From: Candidatus Ghiorseimicrobium undicola
GTDB taxonomy: Bacteria; Omnitrophota; Gorgyraeia; Ghiorseimicrobiales; Ghiorseimicrobiaceae
DNA length: 50,190 bases
Direction of reading: 5' to 3'
Assembly (NCBI GenBank): GCA_002796125.1
Contig: PCWA01000084.1
Location: 88,045-138,234, forward strand
The notes beneath the pieces are model-generated. The model was not told the origin of the DNA. It saw only the letters and a list, made by a program, of their open reading frames with translations, and made no database searches. The position numbers were made by a program, and so were the translations under genes. Below are positions 8,105 through 17,037 of the stretch, piece after piece; position 1 is the stretch's first letter, and every line of letters begins with the position of its first letter.

Positions 8105-8635
8105 TTAACGTTTTTTTCTTTCTGCCCCAGAATATATACAGCCGCAGTATTTCTGCCGGTAGAGATTTAATTTTTTTGCCTCTTCCTGCGCGTATTTAAA
8201 TCCCGGGCGGAAATCCTGGAATAAAAATTCAATATCTATCTCATCTGCCGTCTCTTCGCCGATTACTTTAAGTAGCCCCTGATCCTGATAGGGGCTGACT
8301 AAAAGCGTGGTGGAGAAAGCGTCAAAATTGTTTTCCCTGGCAAAACATGCCGCTTCTTTCAGGCGCATCTTCCAGCAAATTTTACACCTTAGGGGTTTTT
8401 CAGAATCTTTGGCTATTAAATTCAAGTAATTGGCGCAGTCATTTTTGTGAACTACTAAATCAACTCCAGCTTGCTTAGAAAAATCTTTAAGTGTATTAAG
8501 ACGCCTCTCATGCTCATCATAGGGATAAATATTTGGGTTATAAAAAAAACTCTCCACCTTTACGCCTTTCTTTCTTAATTCGCCTAAAGGAAAAATCAAA
8601 CACGGAGCGCAGCATGTGTGAAGCAATAAACGCAT
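8105..8635 (-). CDS. queH: Epoxyqueuosine reductase QueH
   Basis: Reduces epoxyqueuosine-tRNA to queuosine-tRNA, the last step of the pathway; the non-cobalamin alternative to QueG (formerly DUF208). The 176 residues match the family. It begins MRLLLHTCCAPC with C8, C9 and C12, and continues with FFYNPNIYPYDEHERR, the CKICWKMRL cysteine pair and a C-terminal YCGCIYS pair, which supply the Fe-S and catalytic cysteines. It is separated from queA by the structured element, DUF2905 and spoIID, and lies 8 bases after the zinc-ribbon gene. Confidence 0.95.
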   Translation of the reverse strand: MRLLLHTCCAPCLIFPLGELRKKGVKVESFFYNPNIYPYDEHERRLNTLKDFSKQAGVDLVVHKNDCANYLNLIAKDSEKPLRCKICWKMRLKEAACFARENNFDAFSTTLLVSPYQDQGLLKVIGEETADEIDIEFLFQDFRPGFKYAQEEAKKLNLYRQKYCGCIYSGAERKKR

Positions 8636-8642
8636 AGTTTAT

Positions 8643-9083
8643 CTATTTTTTAAAAACCTGCGGAAAGTACAGCCTGAAAAAATCTATTACAACTTCAAGC
8701 TTCTCTTCAATCGGGCTTCGCTTGTTTATTTTATTGTATTCTCCGGCATCCAGCCAAATACCATCGCAATCCTTGCAATAATCTATAAGGACTTTTTTAT
8801 TCCGTACGCTATATATTTTTTCCATCTTTCTATTGTTCTTACAGCGCGGGCATGCAATTTCTTTTTTATCGAAATTGATTTCTTTAAGCAATTCCTGGTC
8901 ATTAACGGTGCCTGTCTCCACCTCAAATTCCAAAGTATCAATAATCTCTTTGTTGATTACGGATGATAACTCATTCTTGTCAAACCACAGCCCGCCGCAG
9001 GCAAAACACCTGTCAATCACAAGAGGATTCTTTTCGCCTATTTTGACCTGTTCTAATTTACCCACACATTTTGGACAATGCAT
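8643..9083 (-). CDS. TFIIB-type zinc-ribbon protein with two ribbons
   Basis: A 146-residue cytoplasmic protein with two copies of the zf-TFIIB ribbon. The first is MHCPKC...DRCFACGGLWFDKNEL and the second ACPRCKN...DYCKDCDGIWLDAGEY. Each has two CxxC pairs and the G-[LI]-W-[FL]-D signature. A hydrophobic-basic tail (FRLYFPQVFKK) ends the protein. Family function is unknown; probably zinc binding. The start has a clear AAGGAAG ribosome binding site. It lies directly upstream of queH, with nothing in the sequence that links the two functionally. Confidence 0.88.
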   Translation of the reverse strand: MHCPKCVGKLEQVKIGEKNPLVIDRCFACGGLWFDKNELSSVINKEIIDTLEFEVETGTVNDQELLKEINFDKKEIACPRCKNNRKMEKIYSVRNKKVLIDYCKDCDGIWLDAGEYNKINKRSPIEEKLEVVIDFFRLYFPQVFKK

Positions 9084-9139
9084 TTTTTTCTTCCTTTCTG
9101 CTGCCTTTTTACCGCTTTACATCCCACTGTGAAACTATT

Positions 9140-9475
9140 TTAGACAGTAATCACGTTGTCGGAATTCATCAGCGTAGAAATAATAGTTACCATATCGCTG
9201 ATATGCACCGGCTCTATCTTGTCTTTGAGTTCATAATAATTAACGCAGGTCCCGCAGGCAATCAGGTCAACGCCTGATTTTAAAAGCAATTCTATGGCGT
9301 CAAAAACTCCCGAATTCTTAACTAAGAGCTTAACGCCGGAATTGTAAAAAATTATTTTCTCCGGCTTATTATTTTCCAGGCAAAGCTTTCTTAAGAATGA
9401 ACCCATTATCTGCCTGCCTAGATCATCATTGCCGCGCCCTAAAATCTCATTATTGATTACAACAGTTTTTTTCAT
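9140..9475 (-). CDS. YedF-like DsrE-family protein
   Basis: A 111-residue DsrE-fold protein resembling the C-terminal domain of YedF, annotated as a sulfurtransferase-like selenium-metabolism protein. Typical blocks are VVINNEILGRGNDDLGRQIMGSFLRKL, FYNSGVKLLVKNSGVFDAIELLLKSGVDLIACGTC and the VNYYELKDKI segment. The Cys of ACGTCVNY is a likely reactive residue. The TusA-like N-terminal domain found in full YedF is missing, so this is a single-domain form. I take the ATG at 9475, which has GGAG six bases upstream; an ATG at 9487 contains that site and is rejected. Substrate unknown. Confidence 0.85.
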   Translation of the reverse strand: MKKTVVINNEILGRGNDDLGRQIMGSFLRKLCLENNKPEKIIFYNSGVKLLVKNSGVFDAIELLLKSGVDLIACGTCVNYYELKDKIEPVHISDMVTIISTLMNSDNVITV

Positions 9476-9519
9476 CGCTATCTCCATAATTTTAGCCTGC
9501 TTTCTTTTTCTTGAGGGAT

Positions 9520-9939
9520 TTATGATAAATTAATATATTCCTTGGGCGAAAGGTTAGTTTCAAATGTCCATACATTGGCAACACAGTCAACTACTCCAAA
9601 TACAATCAAGATATCATAACCCATTTTTTCAACCACGGGCTTTAAAAAAGGCCGGTTATTTACAATTTCCTTTTTTAATTCTATATCTTCTTTAATAACG
9701 GCCTTGCCTTTTACCCTTACCTGCGTATTGCTTTGTGCGTTGAAAAAACATACTTCAACCAGTGGGTTATTTTTTATTTGGCGATACAGGTCTTTAGTGT
9801 TGCCTGTGCTGAAAATTATGCCCTTTTCATCTGCCCGGTAAGCCATCATTGCGCGGACACGCGGCTGGTTGTTTTCTGCCGTTGCCAAATAACAAGTAAG
9901 ATTCTCATTCATAAATTTAATTATTTCTTCTTTGGTCAT
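9520..9939 (-). CDS. Pyridoxamine 5'-phosphate oxidase-family flavoprotein
   Basis: A 139-residue split-beta-barrel protein of the PNPOx-like family, which binds FMN or F420. It shows MNENLTCYLATAENNQPRVRAM, the GIIFSTGNTKDLYRQIKNNPLVEVCFF block and a QVRVKGKAVI strand, all typical. Family members range from general stress proteins to flavin reductases; the sequence does not choose between them. The ribosome binding site is GAGG. The 165 bases between this gene and ruvB hold a weak hairpin (TTGGTT/AACCAA near 10035-10065) and no gene that I can support. Confidence 0.82.
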   Translation of the reverse strand: MTKEEIIKFMNENLTCYLATAENNQPRVRAMMAYRADEKGIIFSTGNTKDLYRQIKNNPLVEVCFFNAQSNTQVRVKGKAVIKEDIELKKEIVNNRPFLKPVVEKMGYDILIVFGVVDCVANVWTFETNLSPKEYINLS

Positions 9940-10104
9940 CTTATCCTCTTCTGTTTATCGCTTTTATCTATTCCCTGCGGCATCTACTTTCCGGTATTAT
10001 TAAGGCCTAACCCCATTGTTCTTTCGTTAGATTTTGGTTTTTTCAAGTTTTTTATAACCAACGAATATGAGCACAATAAAGGCAGCCGGAAGCGAGACCG
10101 AAAA

Positions 10105-11184
10105 TTAGAACAACTCCCCCTGCCCTTCCCTCTTCTTCCCCAAATGCTCAAATGCCAATTTTGTCGCCTGCCTGCCGCGCGATGTACGCTTAAGGTATCC
10201 GCTTTTTAAAAGATACGGCTCTATAGTATCAACAAGAGTATCTACTTCTTCGTTGAGGCTGGCGGCAAGCGAATCTATCCCGACAGGCCCTCCATTATAA
10301 AGCTCAATTATGGTGGAAAGAACTTTTCTGTCGTGGTCGTCAAGGCCGTGAGAATCTATCCTTAATGAAGAGAGTGAAATTTCTGCGGTTTTTTTGGTGA
10401 TGGTATTGCTTTTATCCTTTACCTGCGCGTAATCGCGCACGCGCCGTAAAAGCCGGTTTGCGATACGCGGCGTGCCGCGGGAACGGTTGGCAATTTCAAG
10501 CGCGGCGTCTTCCTCTATTTTAATGCCTAAAAGATCAGCCGACCTTTTAATAATCGTTGCCAAATCTTCGGGTGGGTAAAAATCAAAGTGGTAAAATATA
10601 CCGAAACGCGAGCGCAGCGCCGAACTTAAAAGCCCGCTTCTGGTTGTCGCGCCTATAAGAGTAAATCTTTTCAGGTTGAATTTTATGGTGCGCGCGTAGG
10701 GCCCTTTATCGATAATGAAATCTATCTGGGAATTCTCCATAGCAGGATAAAGAAACTCCTCAACCACTTTAGACATCCTGTGTATCTCATCTATAAAAAG
10801 TATGTCTCCTGCTTCTAAATTTGTGAGTATGCCGATTAAATCGCCCGCGCGTTCAATGGCGGGCCCGCTAGTCGCGGTAACTTTTGTTCCCATTTCATGG
10901 GCGATAATAAAAGAAAGGGCGGTTTTGCCAAGCCCGGGAGGGCCGGAGAGAAAAACATGCTCCAAAGATTCCTTGCGCTCTTTGGCGGCAGCTATGGCTA
11001 TCTTTAAACTTTCGACTATTTTTTCCTGGCCGACGAATTCGGAAAGTTTTGAGGGGCGCAGTGAAAGGTTTAAGACCACATCTTCTTCGGTTTCTTGCCT
11101 TATAAAATCAGAGGCTACCGAAGGGGGCCCTTGCGGGGGGAATGTATTATCTTGCGTGATTATTTTTTTTCTTCCCTGGGCCAT
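10105..11184 (-). CDS. ruvB: Holliday junction branch-migration helicase RuvB
   Basis: AAA+ motor that drives branch migration with RuvA. The 359 residues are normal. Walker A is [11 protein letters not shown] near residue 80, Walker [12 protein letters not shown], followed by the [15 protein letters not shown] arginine-finger region and sensor GATTRSGLL. The C-terminal winged helix ends in [18 protein letters not shown]. RuvA and RuvC are not in the window. It follows scpA by 15 bases, so the two are probably cotranscribed. The first 30 residues before the conserved [13 protein letters not shown] are low complexity. Confidence 0.97.
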   Translation of the reverse strand: MAQGRKKIITQDNTFPPQGPPSVASDFIRQETEEDVVLNLSLRPSKLSEFVGQEKIVESLKIAIAAAKERKESLEHVFLSGPPGLGKTALSFIIAHEMGTKVTATSGPAIERAGDLIGILTNLEAGDILFIDEIHRMSKVVEEFLYPAMENSQIDFIIDKGPYARTIKFNLKRFTLIGATTRSGLLSSALRSRFGIFYHFDFYPPEDLATIIKRSADLLGIKIEEDAALEIANRSRGTPRIANRLLRRVRDYAQVKDKSNTITKKTAEISLSSLRIDSHGLDDHDRKVLSTIIELYNGGPVGIDSLAASLNEEVDTLVDTIEPYLLKSGYLKRTSRGRQATKLAFEHLGKKREGQGELF

Positions 11185-11199
11185 AATTCTTACCCCAGT

Positions 11200-11955
11200 C
11201 TATTCTGAGGATTCCTGGTAACTTGATACTCTTGAAGGAGGCAGGATATTTTCTTCGTTGCGCACAATTTGAATCTCGCCGAATAACTCTTTCTGGACAA
11301 TTTTTATCTCTTTCATTTTTATCAATTCCAATATCGCTAAAAATGTTGATACCACCTCAAGGTTATTCTTGGCTCTGTCAAACAGTTCCGAAAGTTTCAG
11401 TTTCGGCGTTTCAAATAAAATGTGCAGTATCTGGTGTATTTTTTCTTCTACCGTAAACTCGTCTTTTATTACTTCATAAAGTATGTCTTTCGGAATGTCT
11501 TTTAGCGCTTTTGAAAAAGCGGATATTAATTCAAAAAGGCTGGTTTCAAAATAAACCTCTCCCGTATCTTCGTCTTCAAAACCTATCTTTCTCGGGAAAA
11601 CCTCCTGCCGGGAACGTTCTTTCATCCTGAGATGCTCAGCCGCTTCCTTAAAACGCTTGTATTCCAGCAATCTTTCTACTAAATCCAGCCTCGGATCCTC
11701 TTCTTCCGGTATCTCGGCGTTTTCTTCCTGCGGCAGCAGCATTTTTGATTTTATATGCAGCAATGTCGCGGCAATTACAAGAAATTCGCCCGCAATATCC
11801 AAATCCAAAAGCTCCATCAGCTCAAGGTACTTCATGTACTGCTCTGTTACCTGGGCAACCGGTATATCATATATATTGAGCTGGTCCTTACGTATTAAAT
11901 AAAGCAATAAATCCAAAGGCCCTTCGAATGTCTGGAGTTTTAATTTATAGCTCAT
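11200..11955 (-). CDS. scpA: Segregation and condensation protein A
   Basis: Kleisin subunit that bridges the two SMC heads in the bacterial condensin complex. The 251 residues match the family. The N-terminus YKLKLQTFEGPLDLLLYLI and the segment VAQVTEQYMKYLELM are diagnostic, as is the AATLLHIKSKMLLP helix. The C-terminal winged helix (KLSELFDRAKNNLEVVSTFLAILELIKMKEI) is intact. The partner scpB, usually next to it, is not here; trpS lies 12 bases upstream and ruvB downstream. Confidence 0.95.
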   Translation of the reverse strand: MSYKLKLQTFEGPLDLLLYLIRKDQLNIYDIPVAQVTEQYMKYLELMELLDLDIAGEFLVIAATLLHIKSKMLLPQEENAEIPEEEDPRLDLVERLLEYKRFKEAAEHLRMKERSRQEVFPRKIGFEDEDTGEVYFETSLFELISAFSKALKDIPKDILYEVIKDEFTVEEKIHQILHILFETPKLKLSELFDRAKNNLEVVSTFLAILELIKMKEIKIVQKELFGEIQIVRNEENILPPSRVSSYQESSE

Positions 11956-11967
11956 ATAGCCCGCTCC

Positions 11968-12951
11968 TTAAATTCCCATTACTCGCTTTACTTCCTTTAA
12001 CGTGCCGGATGTAACTTCCTCTGCTTTAATCTTTCCTTTATCTATTATATCCGAAATTTGCTTTTTGTCAGATATTAATTTATTTCTTTTTTCCTGTATG
12101 GGCCTAAGATGTTCTGTTAATATTTCAGAAAGTTTTGCCTTGCATTCCGTGCATCCGATTTGAGCGAATTTACACTTCTCTTTTATTTCCTCAACCAGTT
12201 CCGGTTTAAATACGGCATAATAACTATGCACATTACATTTTTCAGGATGGCCCGGGTCAGTGCGCTTGATACGCTTGGGGTCAGTTATCATAGACATCAC
12301 TTTTTTATGCAGGATATCCCTGGAATCGGAAAGATAAATACAATTATCATAGCTCTTGCTCATTTTTCTTAAATCAAGCCCGAGCAATCTGGGGAAAGCC
12401 GTCAAAAGCGGCTGGGGGTCAATTAAAATATCCTCTTTGTATAGGCTATTAAAACGCCTGGCTATTTCACGGGTCAATTCAAGGTGGGGAAGCTGGTCTT
12501 CTCCTATGGGCACATACTCTGCCTTATATGCTAAGATATCCGCCGCCTGAAGCACGGGATAGCCTAAAAACGCGTATGTAGAAATATCCTTATTTTTTAA
12601 CTCTTTAATCTGCTCTTTGTAAGTGGGGCATCTTTCTAACCAGCCAAGCGGAGTAAGAGCGGATAAAATCATAAATAAATCCAAATGCTCCTTAACATCA
12701 GACTGTATAAATATCGTGGCCTTATCCGGAGAGATACCGCAGGCAATCCAGTCTATTATGTTATCAAAGGCATTTTCTTTTATTATGGAAGGATTGGCGT
12801 ATTCGCTCATCAGAGCGTGCCAGTCGGCAACCATAAAAAAACACTCATACTCATCCTGTAACCTCGCCCAGTTATTTAAGGCGCCTACTAAGTGCCCTAA
12901 ATGCAGCCTGCCTGTAGGGCGCATACCGCTAAGAATACGTCTTTTATTCAT
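11968..12951 (-). CDS. trpS: Tryptophan-tRNA ligase
   Basis: Class I aminoacyl-tRNA synthetase. The 327 residues are normal. The HIGH-type motif is GRLHLGHLVGAL near residue 14 and the KMSKS loop is DLRKMSKSYDN. The GEDQLPHLELTREIARRFN block is also conserved. The start has no ribosome binding site in the bases just upstream, which belong to an AT-rich quasi-repeat filling the gap to infB. It is followed 12 bases later by scpA. Confidence 0.97.
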   Translation of the reverse strand: MNKRRILSGMRPTGRLHLGHLVGALNNWARLQDEYECFFMVADWHALMSEYANPSIIKENAFDNIIDWIACGISPDKATIFIQSDVKEHLDLFMILSALTPLGWLERCPTYKEQIKELKNKDISTYAFLGYPVLQAADILAYKAEYVPIGEDQLPHLELTREIARRFNSLYKEDILIDPQPLLTAFPRLLGLDLRKMSKSYDNCIYLSDSRDILHKKVMSMITDPKRIKRTDPGHPEKCNVHSYYAVFKPELVEEIKEKCKFAQIGCTECKAKLSEILTEHLRPIQEKRNKLISDKKQISDIIDKGKIKAEEVTSGTLKEVKRVMGI

Positions 12952-13029
12952 TGATTGGTTAAGTAGTTAAATTGTTAAAAGGTTATTGGTTTAAAAATTT
13001 AACCATTCACTAATTACCATTTAACCAGT
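12952..13029. repeat. AT-rich quasi-repeat between infB and trpS
   Basis: The whole gap is built from variants of GGTTAA and TTAACC. Plus-strand TTGGTTAAGTAGTTAAATTG near 12955 imperfectly complements ATTTAACC...TTTAACCAG towards 13027. It abuts the trpS start codon, leaving no visible ribosome binding site. Its origin is not known; slippage-generated repeat or decayed palindrome are both possible. Confidence 0.5.
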
Positions 13030-15231
13030 TTAAAGTTTTCTGGCTATTTTTTCTACGGAATACACTTCTATTCTATCGCCTACCTGATAATCAGTAAACC
13101 CTTCTACCGCGACACCGCACTCGGTATTTACGTCAACTTCCCTTACGTCATCTTTAAAGCGTTTCAAAGAAGAAACCTTGCCCTCATACACAACTTCTTC
13201 GCCCCTTACAACAGAAACCATGGAATTACGCATAATCTTTCCCTTTTGCACGAAACAACCCGCAATGAGCCCGGACCTGGTCAAATTAAACACCTGGCGG
13301 ACAACCACAGTCCCCACGTAAATCTTTTTTAGTTTCGGCTCAAGAAGGCCTTCCAAGGCTGTTCTGACTTCATTTATAGCTTCGTATATAACGGTATATG
13401 TCCTGATGTCTACGTCATCGGTGCGCGCGATATCTTTTGCCGCTTCATCAACATCAACATGAAACCCTATAATGATCGCGTTGGATGCGGAAGCCAAAAC
13501 TGCATCCGAGGTATTAATATTGCCCACCCCTTTATGAATAAAATTAATCTGGACTTCCTGCGAACCGATTTTACTTAAAGCGTCATCCAAGGCGCCTAAA
13601 CTTCCCTGCACGTCGGCTTTTAGTATAATGCTTAACTCTTTTATTTTTCCTTCTTTTATCTGCAGAGATATATCTTCCAAACTTAACCTTTTTGCTTTTG
13701 GCTGTAATAACGCCATGCGCGCTTTTTCCTGGCGCGTCTGTGCTATCTGGCGCGCCTCTTTATCGTCTGCTACCACATAAAACTGCTCTCCGGCTAAAGG
13801 CACGCCGGATAAACCGGTTATCTCAACCGGCATTGAAGGGCCGGCCTTGTCTATTTGATGCCCGAGATTATCAAACATCGCTTTTATTTTTCCGTAACGC
13901 TGGCCGCAGATAAAACTATCTCCGACATTAAGCACGCCATCCTGTATTAAAACCGTCGCGACCGCGCCTCTGCCTTTACTTAGTTTTGCCTCAATCACTA
14001 TACCTGAGGCGGGTTTATTAAAGTTTGCCTTTAATTCCAAAAGTTCCGCTTCAAGTAAAATCATCTCCAGCAATTCGTCTATACCCTCACCTGTCTTGGC
14101 AGAAACACCCACCGCTATAGTTTTTCCTCCCCAGTCTTCAGGAATTAAATCAAGCTCGGAAAGCTGTTTTTTAACTTTATCAATATTTGCCTGCGGTTTA
14201 TCTATCTTATTTATAGCAACCACGATCGGCACGCCCGCCGCCCGGGCGTGATCTATCGCCTCTTTTGTCTGCGGCATAATCCCATCGTCTGCGGCAACTA
14301 CCAAAACAACAATATCGGTAATATGAGCGCCCCGGGCGCGCATTGCCGTAAATGCCTCATGCCCCGGCGTATCCAAAAATGTAATCTTTCCTTTGGGTAA
14401 ATTTACAACATAAGCCCCGATGTGCTGGGTTATCCCGCCGAATTCTCTTTCCGCTACTTTGGTTTTACGTATCATGTCCAGCAAAGAAGTCTTACCATGA
14501 TCAACATGCCCCATAAAGGTAATCACCGGAGCGCGAAAAGACAGCTTTGAAACATCCTGCTCCTCTGCATGAGATTTAATCACAAGCTCTTCTTTAGTTA
14601 AAGCCTTTTTTAAAATAAATCCAAACTTGGCGGCAACCTGATCAGCCAATTCATCATCAAGAGGCTGATTAATATTAGCAAACACCCCGAAATCCATAAG
14701 CGTTTTAATGATTATCGACGGCTTCTGATTCAATCTTACGCTTAAATCCTTTACCGTAATCGGCAAATCTACTTCAAGTTCTTTGCCTTCTCTGGCCTTC
14801 GGCTTTACTTCCTTCTCAACTTCTTGAACAATCTCCGCCTTTTTTTCTTCTATGGCCGGGGCCCCAATCATTGCTTCTTCCAACGGCCTAGCCTCATGTG
14901 TTTTTTCAATTTCAATATGCGCCTTCTTTTCTTTTGTTTTTGAAATCGCGCCCTCTTCAATAAAAGGATTCACCACAGCCGATTTTTCCTTCTTTTTTAC
15001 CGGCGGTTTTTTAGCTGGCCTGGCCTGTTTAGCTGCCGTCTCCGCAGGCGCGTGCGCGTGAAATTTTTTAGGAGGCTTTAACTCTTTAGTTTTTACCTTC
15101 TTTGGCGCAGCCGCTTTAGCTTTGGCGGGTTTTTTAACCCCGGATGTTTTTAGCCCTGTTTTTTTCTCTTTACCCAAGGCAGGTGTCTTTTTCTTATCAG
15201 TCGGTAATTTCGCTTTTTTTGTTTTAGGCAT
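13030..15231 (-). CDS. infB: Translation initiation factor IF-2
   Basis: GTPase that brings initiator tRNA to the ribosome. I start it at 15231 (733 residues), where MPKTKKAKLP follows a GAGGACATT ribosome binding site; an in-frame codon at 15261 lacks support. Residues 1-150 are Lys/Ala/Pro-rich low complexity. The IF2_N module (LPITVKDLSVRLNQKPSIIIKTLMDFG) follows, then the G domain with GHVDHGKTSLLD (G1), GGITQHIGAYVV (G2), DTPGHEAFT (G3), NKIDKP (G4) and SAKTGEG (G5), then domains II-IV. It follows nusA in the usual nusA-infB order; rbfA and truB are not downstream here. Confidence 0.97.
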   Translation of the reverse strand: MPKTKKAKLPTDKKKTPALGKEKKTGLKTSGVKKPAKAKAAAPKKVKTKELKPPKKFHAHAPAETAAKQARPAKKPPVKKKEKSAVVNPFIEEGAISKTKEKKAHIEIEKTHEARPLEEAMIGAPAIEEKKAEIVQEVEKEVKPKAREGKELEVDLPITVKDLSVRLNQKPSIIIKTLMDFGVFANINQPLDDELADQVAAKFGFILKKALTKEELVIKSHAEEQDVSKLSFRAPVITFMGHVDHGKTSLLDMIRKTKVAEREFGGITQHIGAYVVNLPKGKITFLDTPGHEAFTAMRARGAHITDIVVLVVAADDGIMPQTKEAIDHARAAGVPIVVAINKIDKPQANIDKVKKQLSELDLIPEDWGGKTIAVGVSAKTGEGIDELLEMILLEAELLELKANFNKPASGIVIEAKLSKGRGAVATVLIQDGVLNVGDSFICGQRYGKIKAMFDNLGHQIDKAGPSMPVEITGLSGVPLAGEQFYVVADDKEARQIAQTRQEKARMALLQPKAKRLSLEDISLQIKEGKIKELSIILKADVQGSLGALDDALSKIGSQEVQINFIHKGVGNINTSDAVLASASNAIIIGFHVDVDEAAKDIARTDDVDIRTYTVIYEAINEVRTALEGLLEPKLKKIYVGTVVVRQVFNLTRSGLIAGCFVQKGKIMRNSMVSVVRGEEVVYEGKVSSLKRFKDDVREVDVNTECGVAVEGFTDYQVGDRIEVYSVEKIARKL

Positions 15232-15276
15232 AATGTCCTCTCCGCATAACTTTAGGCACAAAAATAAATCATCCTT

Positions 15277-16464
15277 TTATTTTCCTATAAGCTTTTTCGC
15301 TTCTTTTATGATCTTCTCGGCTGTTTTTTTACCTATGCCGTCAACCTTGGTCAATTCTTCTGCCGTTGTTTTAGCGATAGCATCTACATCTGTGAAGCCG
15401 GCTTTCTTAAGGTTTTTGGCTGTTTTTTCTCCTATCCCGGAAAGCTCTGTTATCTCTACTTTTTCTGCCTCTTTGACCTCGGCTTTAACCTCAGGCTTTG
15501 CCTGCTGTGCCGCTTTTTCAACAAGCATTGCCTTAGTGCGTATATCTATGCTATATCCTGTAAGACGGGACGCCAGCCTTACATTTTGCCCGCGCTTTCC
15601 TATAGCAAGCGAGAGCTGATCATCATCAACCACAACCTCAACGGCCTTATTTACTTTATCAATCTTCATCTGAGCTATCTTTGCCGGGCTTAAGGCGCCG
15701 GTTATATACTCTCTCGGCTCTTCATTAAAGCGCACGATATCTATCTTTTCATTATGCAGCTCATTGACGATATTTTTTACCCGCGCGCCTCTCATTCCGA
15801 CACAGGCGCCCACGCAATCTACTTTTTCATCTTTAGACCAAACCGCTATTTTAGTCCTCTCTCCGGCATCGCGGGCGATAGACTTTATCTCAACAATCCC
15901 TTCGTATATTTCAGGAATCTCCAGTTCAAAGAGTTTTTTGACAAAATTCGGATGCGCCCGGGATAAAATAATCTGCGGGCCGCGAGGTTCTTTTTTAACC
16001 TCTAAAACATATGCTTTAAGACGGTCCCCTTGCTTAAATTCCTCATTCGGGCACTGTTCGCTCCTGGGCAAAAATCCCTCCGCCCTGCCTAAAAGATCAA
16101 CCACCATATTGCCCCTTTCAAAACGATAGACAGAACCACTTACGATATCCCCCAATTTACTCTGAAAATCCTGGAAAACAACTTCCTTTTCTGCCTCGCG
16201 TATCTTTTGTATTATAACCTGCTTGGCTGTTTGGGCTGCAATCCTTCCAAAATCAATAGAATCAACTTTTTTCCCGTCTAAAAATACGCTGATTTCACCG
16301 TTTGCCTTATCCAATTTCACTATGATTTCCTGCTCCGGACCGACTTTAATCACTTTTTTCGCCGCCGATACCAAAGCCGCCTCAACCGCCGCGATTAATA
16401 TATCCTTGTTAATACCTTTTTCACGCTCCATATATTCCAAAACCGACAATATTTCCTGATTCAC
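15277..16464 (-). CDS. nusA: Transcription termination/antitermination factor NusA
   Basis: RNA polymerase-binding factor affecting pausing, termination and antitermination. The 395 residues contain the N-terminal polymerase-binding domain, an S1 domain (GDIVSGSVYRFERGNMVVDLLGRAEGFLP) and two KH domains (VGACVGMRGARVKNIVNEL and LAIGKRGQNVRLASRLTG). A C-terminal tail of two helix-hairpin-helix motifs (ELSGIGEKTAKNL and KVDGIGKKTAEKI) replaces the acidic repeats of E. coli NusA. The start is GTG with an AAGGAAG site upstream. It lies between rimP and infB. Confidence 0.97.
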   Translation of the reverse strand: MNQEILSVLEYMEREKGINKDILIAAVEAALVSAAKKVIKVGPEQEIIVKLDKANGEISVFLDGKKVDSIDFGRIAAQTAKQVIIQKIREAEKEVVFQDFQSKLGDIVSGSVYRFERGNMVVDLLGRAEGFLPRSEQCPNEEFKQGDRLKAYVLEVKKEPRGPQIILSRAHPNFVKKLFELEIPEIYEGIVEIKSIARDAGERTKIAVWSKDEKVDCVGACVGMRGARVKNIVNELHNEKIDIVRFNEEPREYITGALSPAKIAQMKIDKVNKAVEVVVDDDQLSLAIGKRGQNVRLASRLTGYSIDIRTKAMLVEKAAQQAKPEVKAEVKEAEKVEITELSGIGEKTAKNLKKAGFTDVDAIAKTTAEELTKVDGIGKKTAEKIIKEAKKLIGK

Positions 16465-16557
16465 CCCGCACTTCCTTTCTTAACTTTAACCCCAAACTCT
16501 TCTAGAAAAGCGGGGTTCATTTTAAACTCGGTATTTTAAGTAATTAATCAATATCTA
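16465..16557. other. nusA leader with a weak hairpin
   Basis: The 93-base gap between rimP and nusA. AACCCC (16488-16493) can pair with GGGGTT (16512-16517) across an 18-base loop. The nusA ribosome binding site AAGGAAG is near 16473. There is no T-run, so this does not look like a terminator; an attenuator or chance pairing is possible. Confidence 0.3.
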
Positions 16558-17034
16558 TTATATAACCTGCTTTGCCTTTGCTATATTGTTCAAATCTATT
16601 GTTAAAAGTCCGTCTTTAGTTTCTATTGCTATTGCCTCATCACTGACCTCCGTAAGATTGCCGCAAAATTCATATTTTTCTTTTCCGCCCGTGGCAGCGC
16701 TCACAGGATTTTTTAGAAAAACCGTCAATGCCTGCTTCATCGCCCTTAAAAAATCTTTTCGGTTAACTAAAGGCCTGTCCAGCCCCGGAGAAGAAACTTC
16801 AAGCTCCGCCGCCTCTTTGAATACGGCATCATCTTCAAGAAACGATTGTAAATCCCGGTTAAGTATCGCGCATTCTTCAATGGTGATGCCGCCGTATGGC
16901 CTGTCTGCTAAGATAGAAATAATCCTACCCCGGCTTGAAGGTTTTATTTTCAGCTCAACCAGATCAAATCCTTTTTGAATAATAAACTGCTCTGCTTTAG
17001 ATTTTAAGTCCGCGATAATTTCATCTGTATTCAT
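16558..17034 (-). CDS. rimP: Ribosome maturation factor RimP
   Basis: Assists late assembly of the 30S subunit. The 158 residues match the family: an N-terminal domain ending in KPSSRGRIISILADRPYGGITIEECAILNRDL, the LEVSSPGLDRPLVNRKDF signature at the domain junction and a small SH3-like C-terminal domain. It starts three bases after the proS stop region and precedes nusA, the order common in bacteria. Here proS stands upstream, not downstream, of rimP. Confidence 0.95.
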   Translation of the reverse strand: MNTDEIIADLKSKAEQFIIQKGFDLVELKIKPSSRGRIISILADRPYGGITIEECAILNRDLQSFLEDDAVFKEAAELEVSSPGLDRPLVNRKDFLRAMKQALTVFLKNPVSAATGGKEKYEFCGNLTEVSDEAIAIETKDGLLTIDLNNIAKAKQVI

Positions 17035-17037
17035 AGT

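Noticed and set aside
9940-10104. Promoter or small gene between ruvB and the oxidoreductase gene
   Set aside because: TTGAAA is present near 10045 but no -10 box stands at a suitable distance, and no open frame has a ribosome binding site.
15122-15619. Plus-strand open frame of 165 codons opposite infB and nusA
   Set aside because: Its Phe/Ser-rich composition is the expected antisense of the Lys/Ala-rich IF-2 N-terminus and the NusA tail; it crosses two convincing genes.
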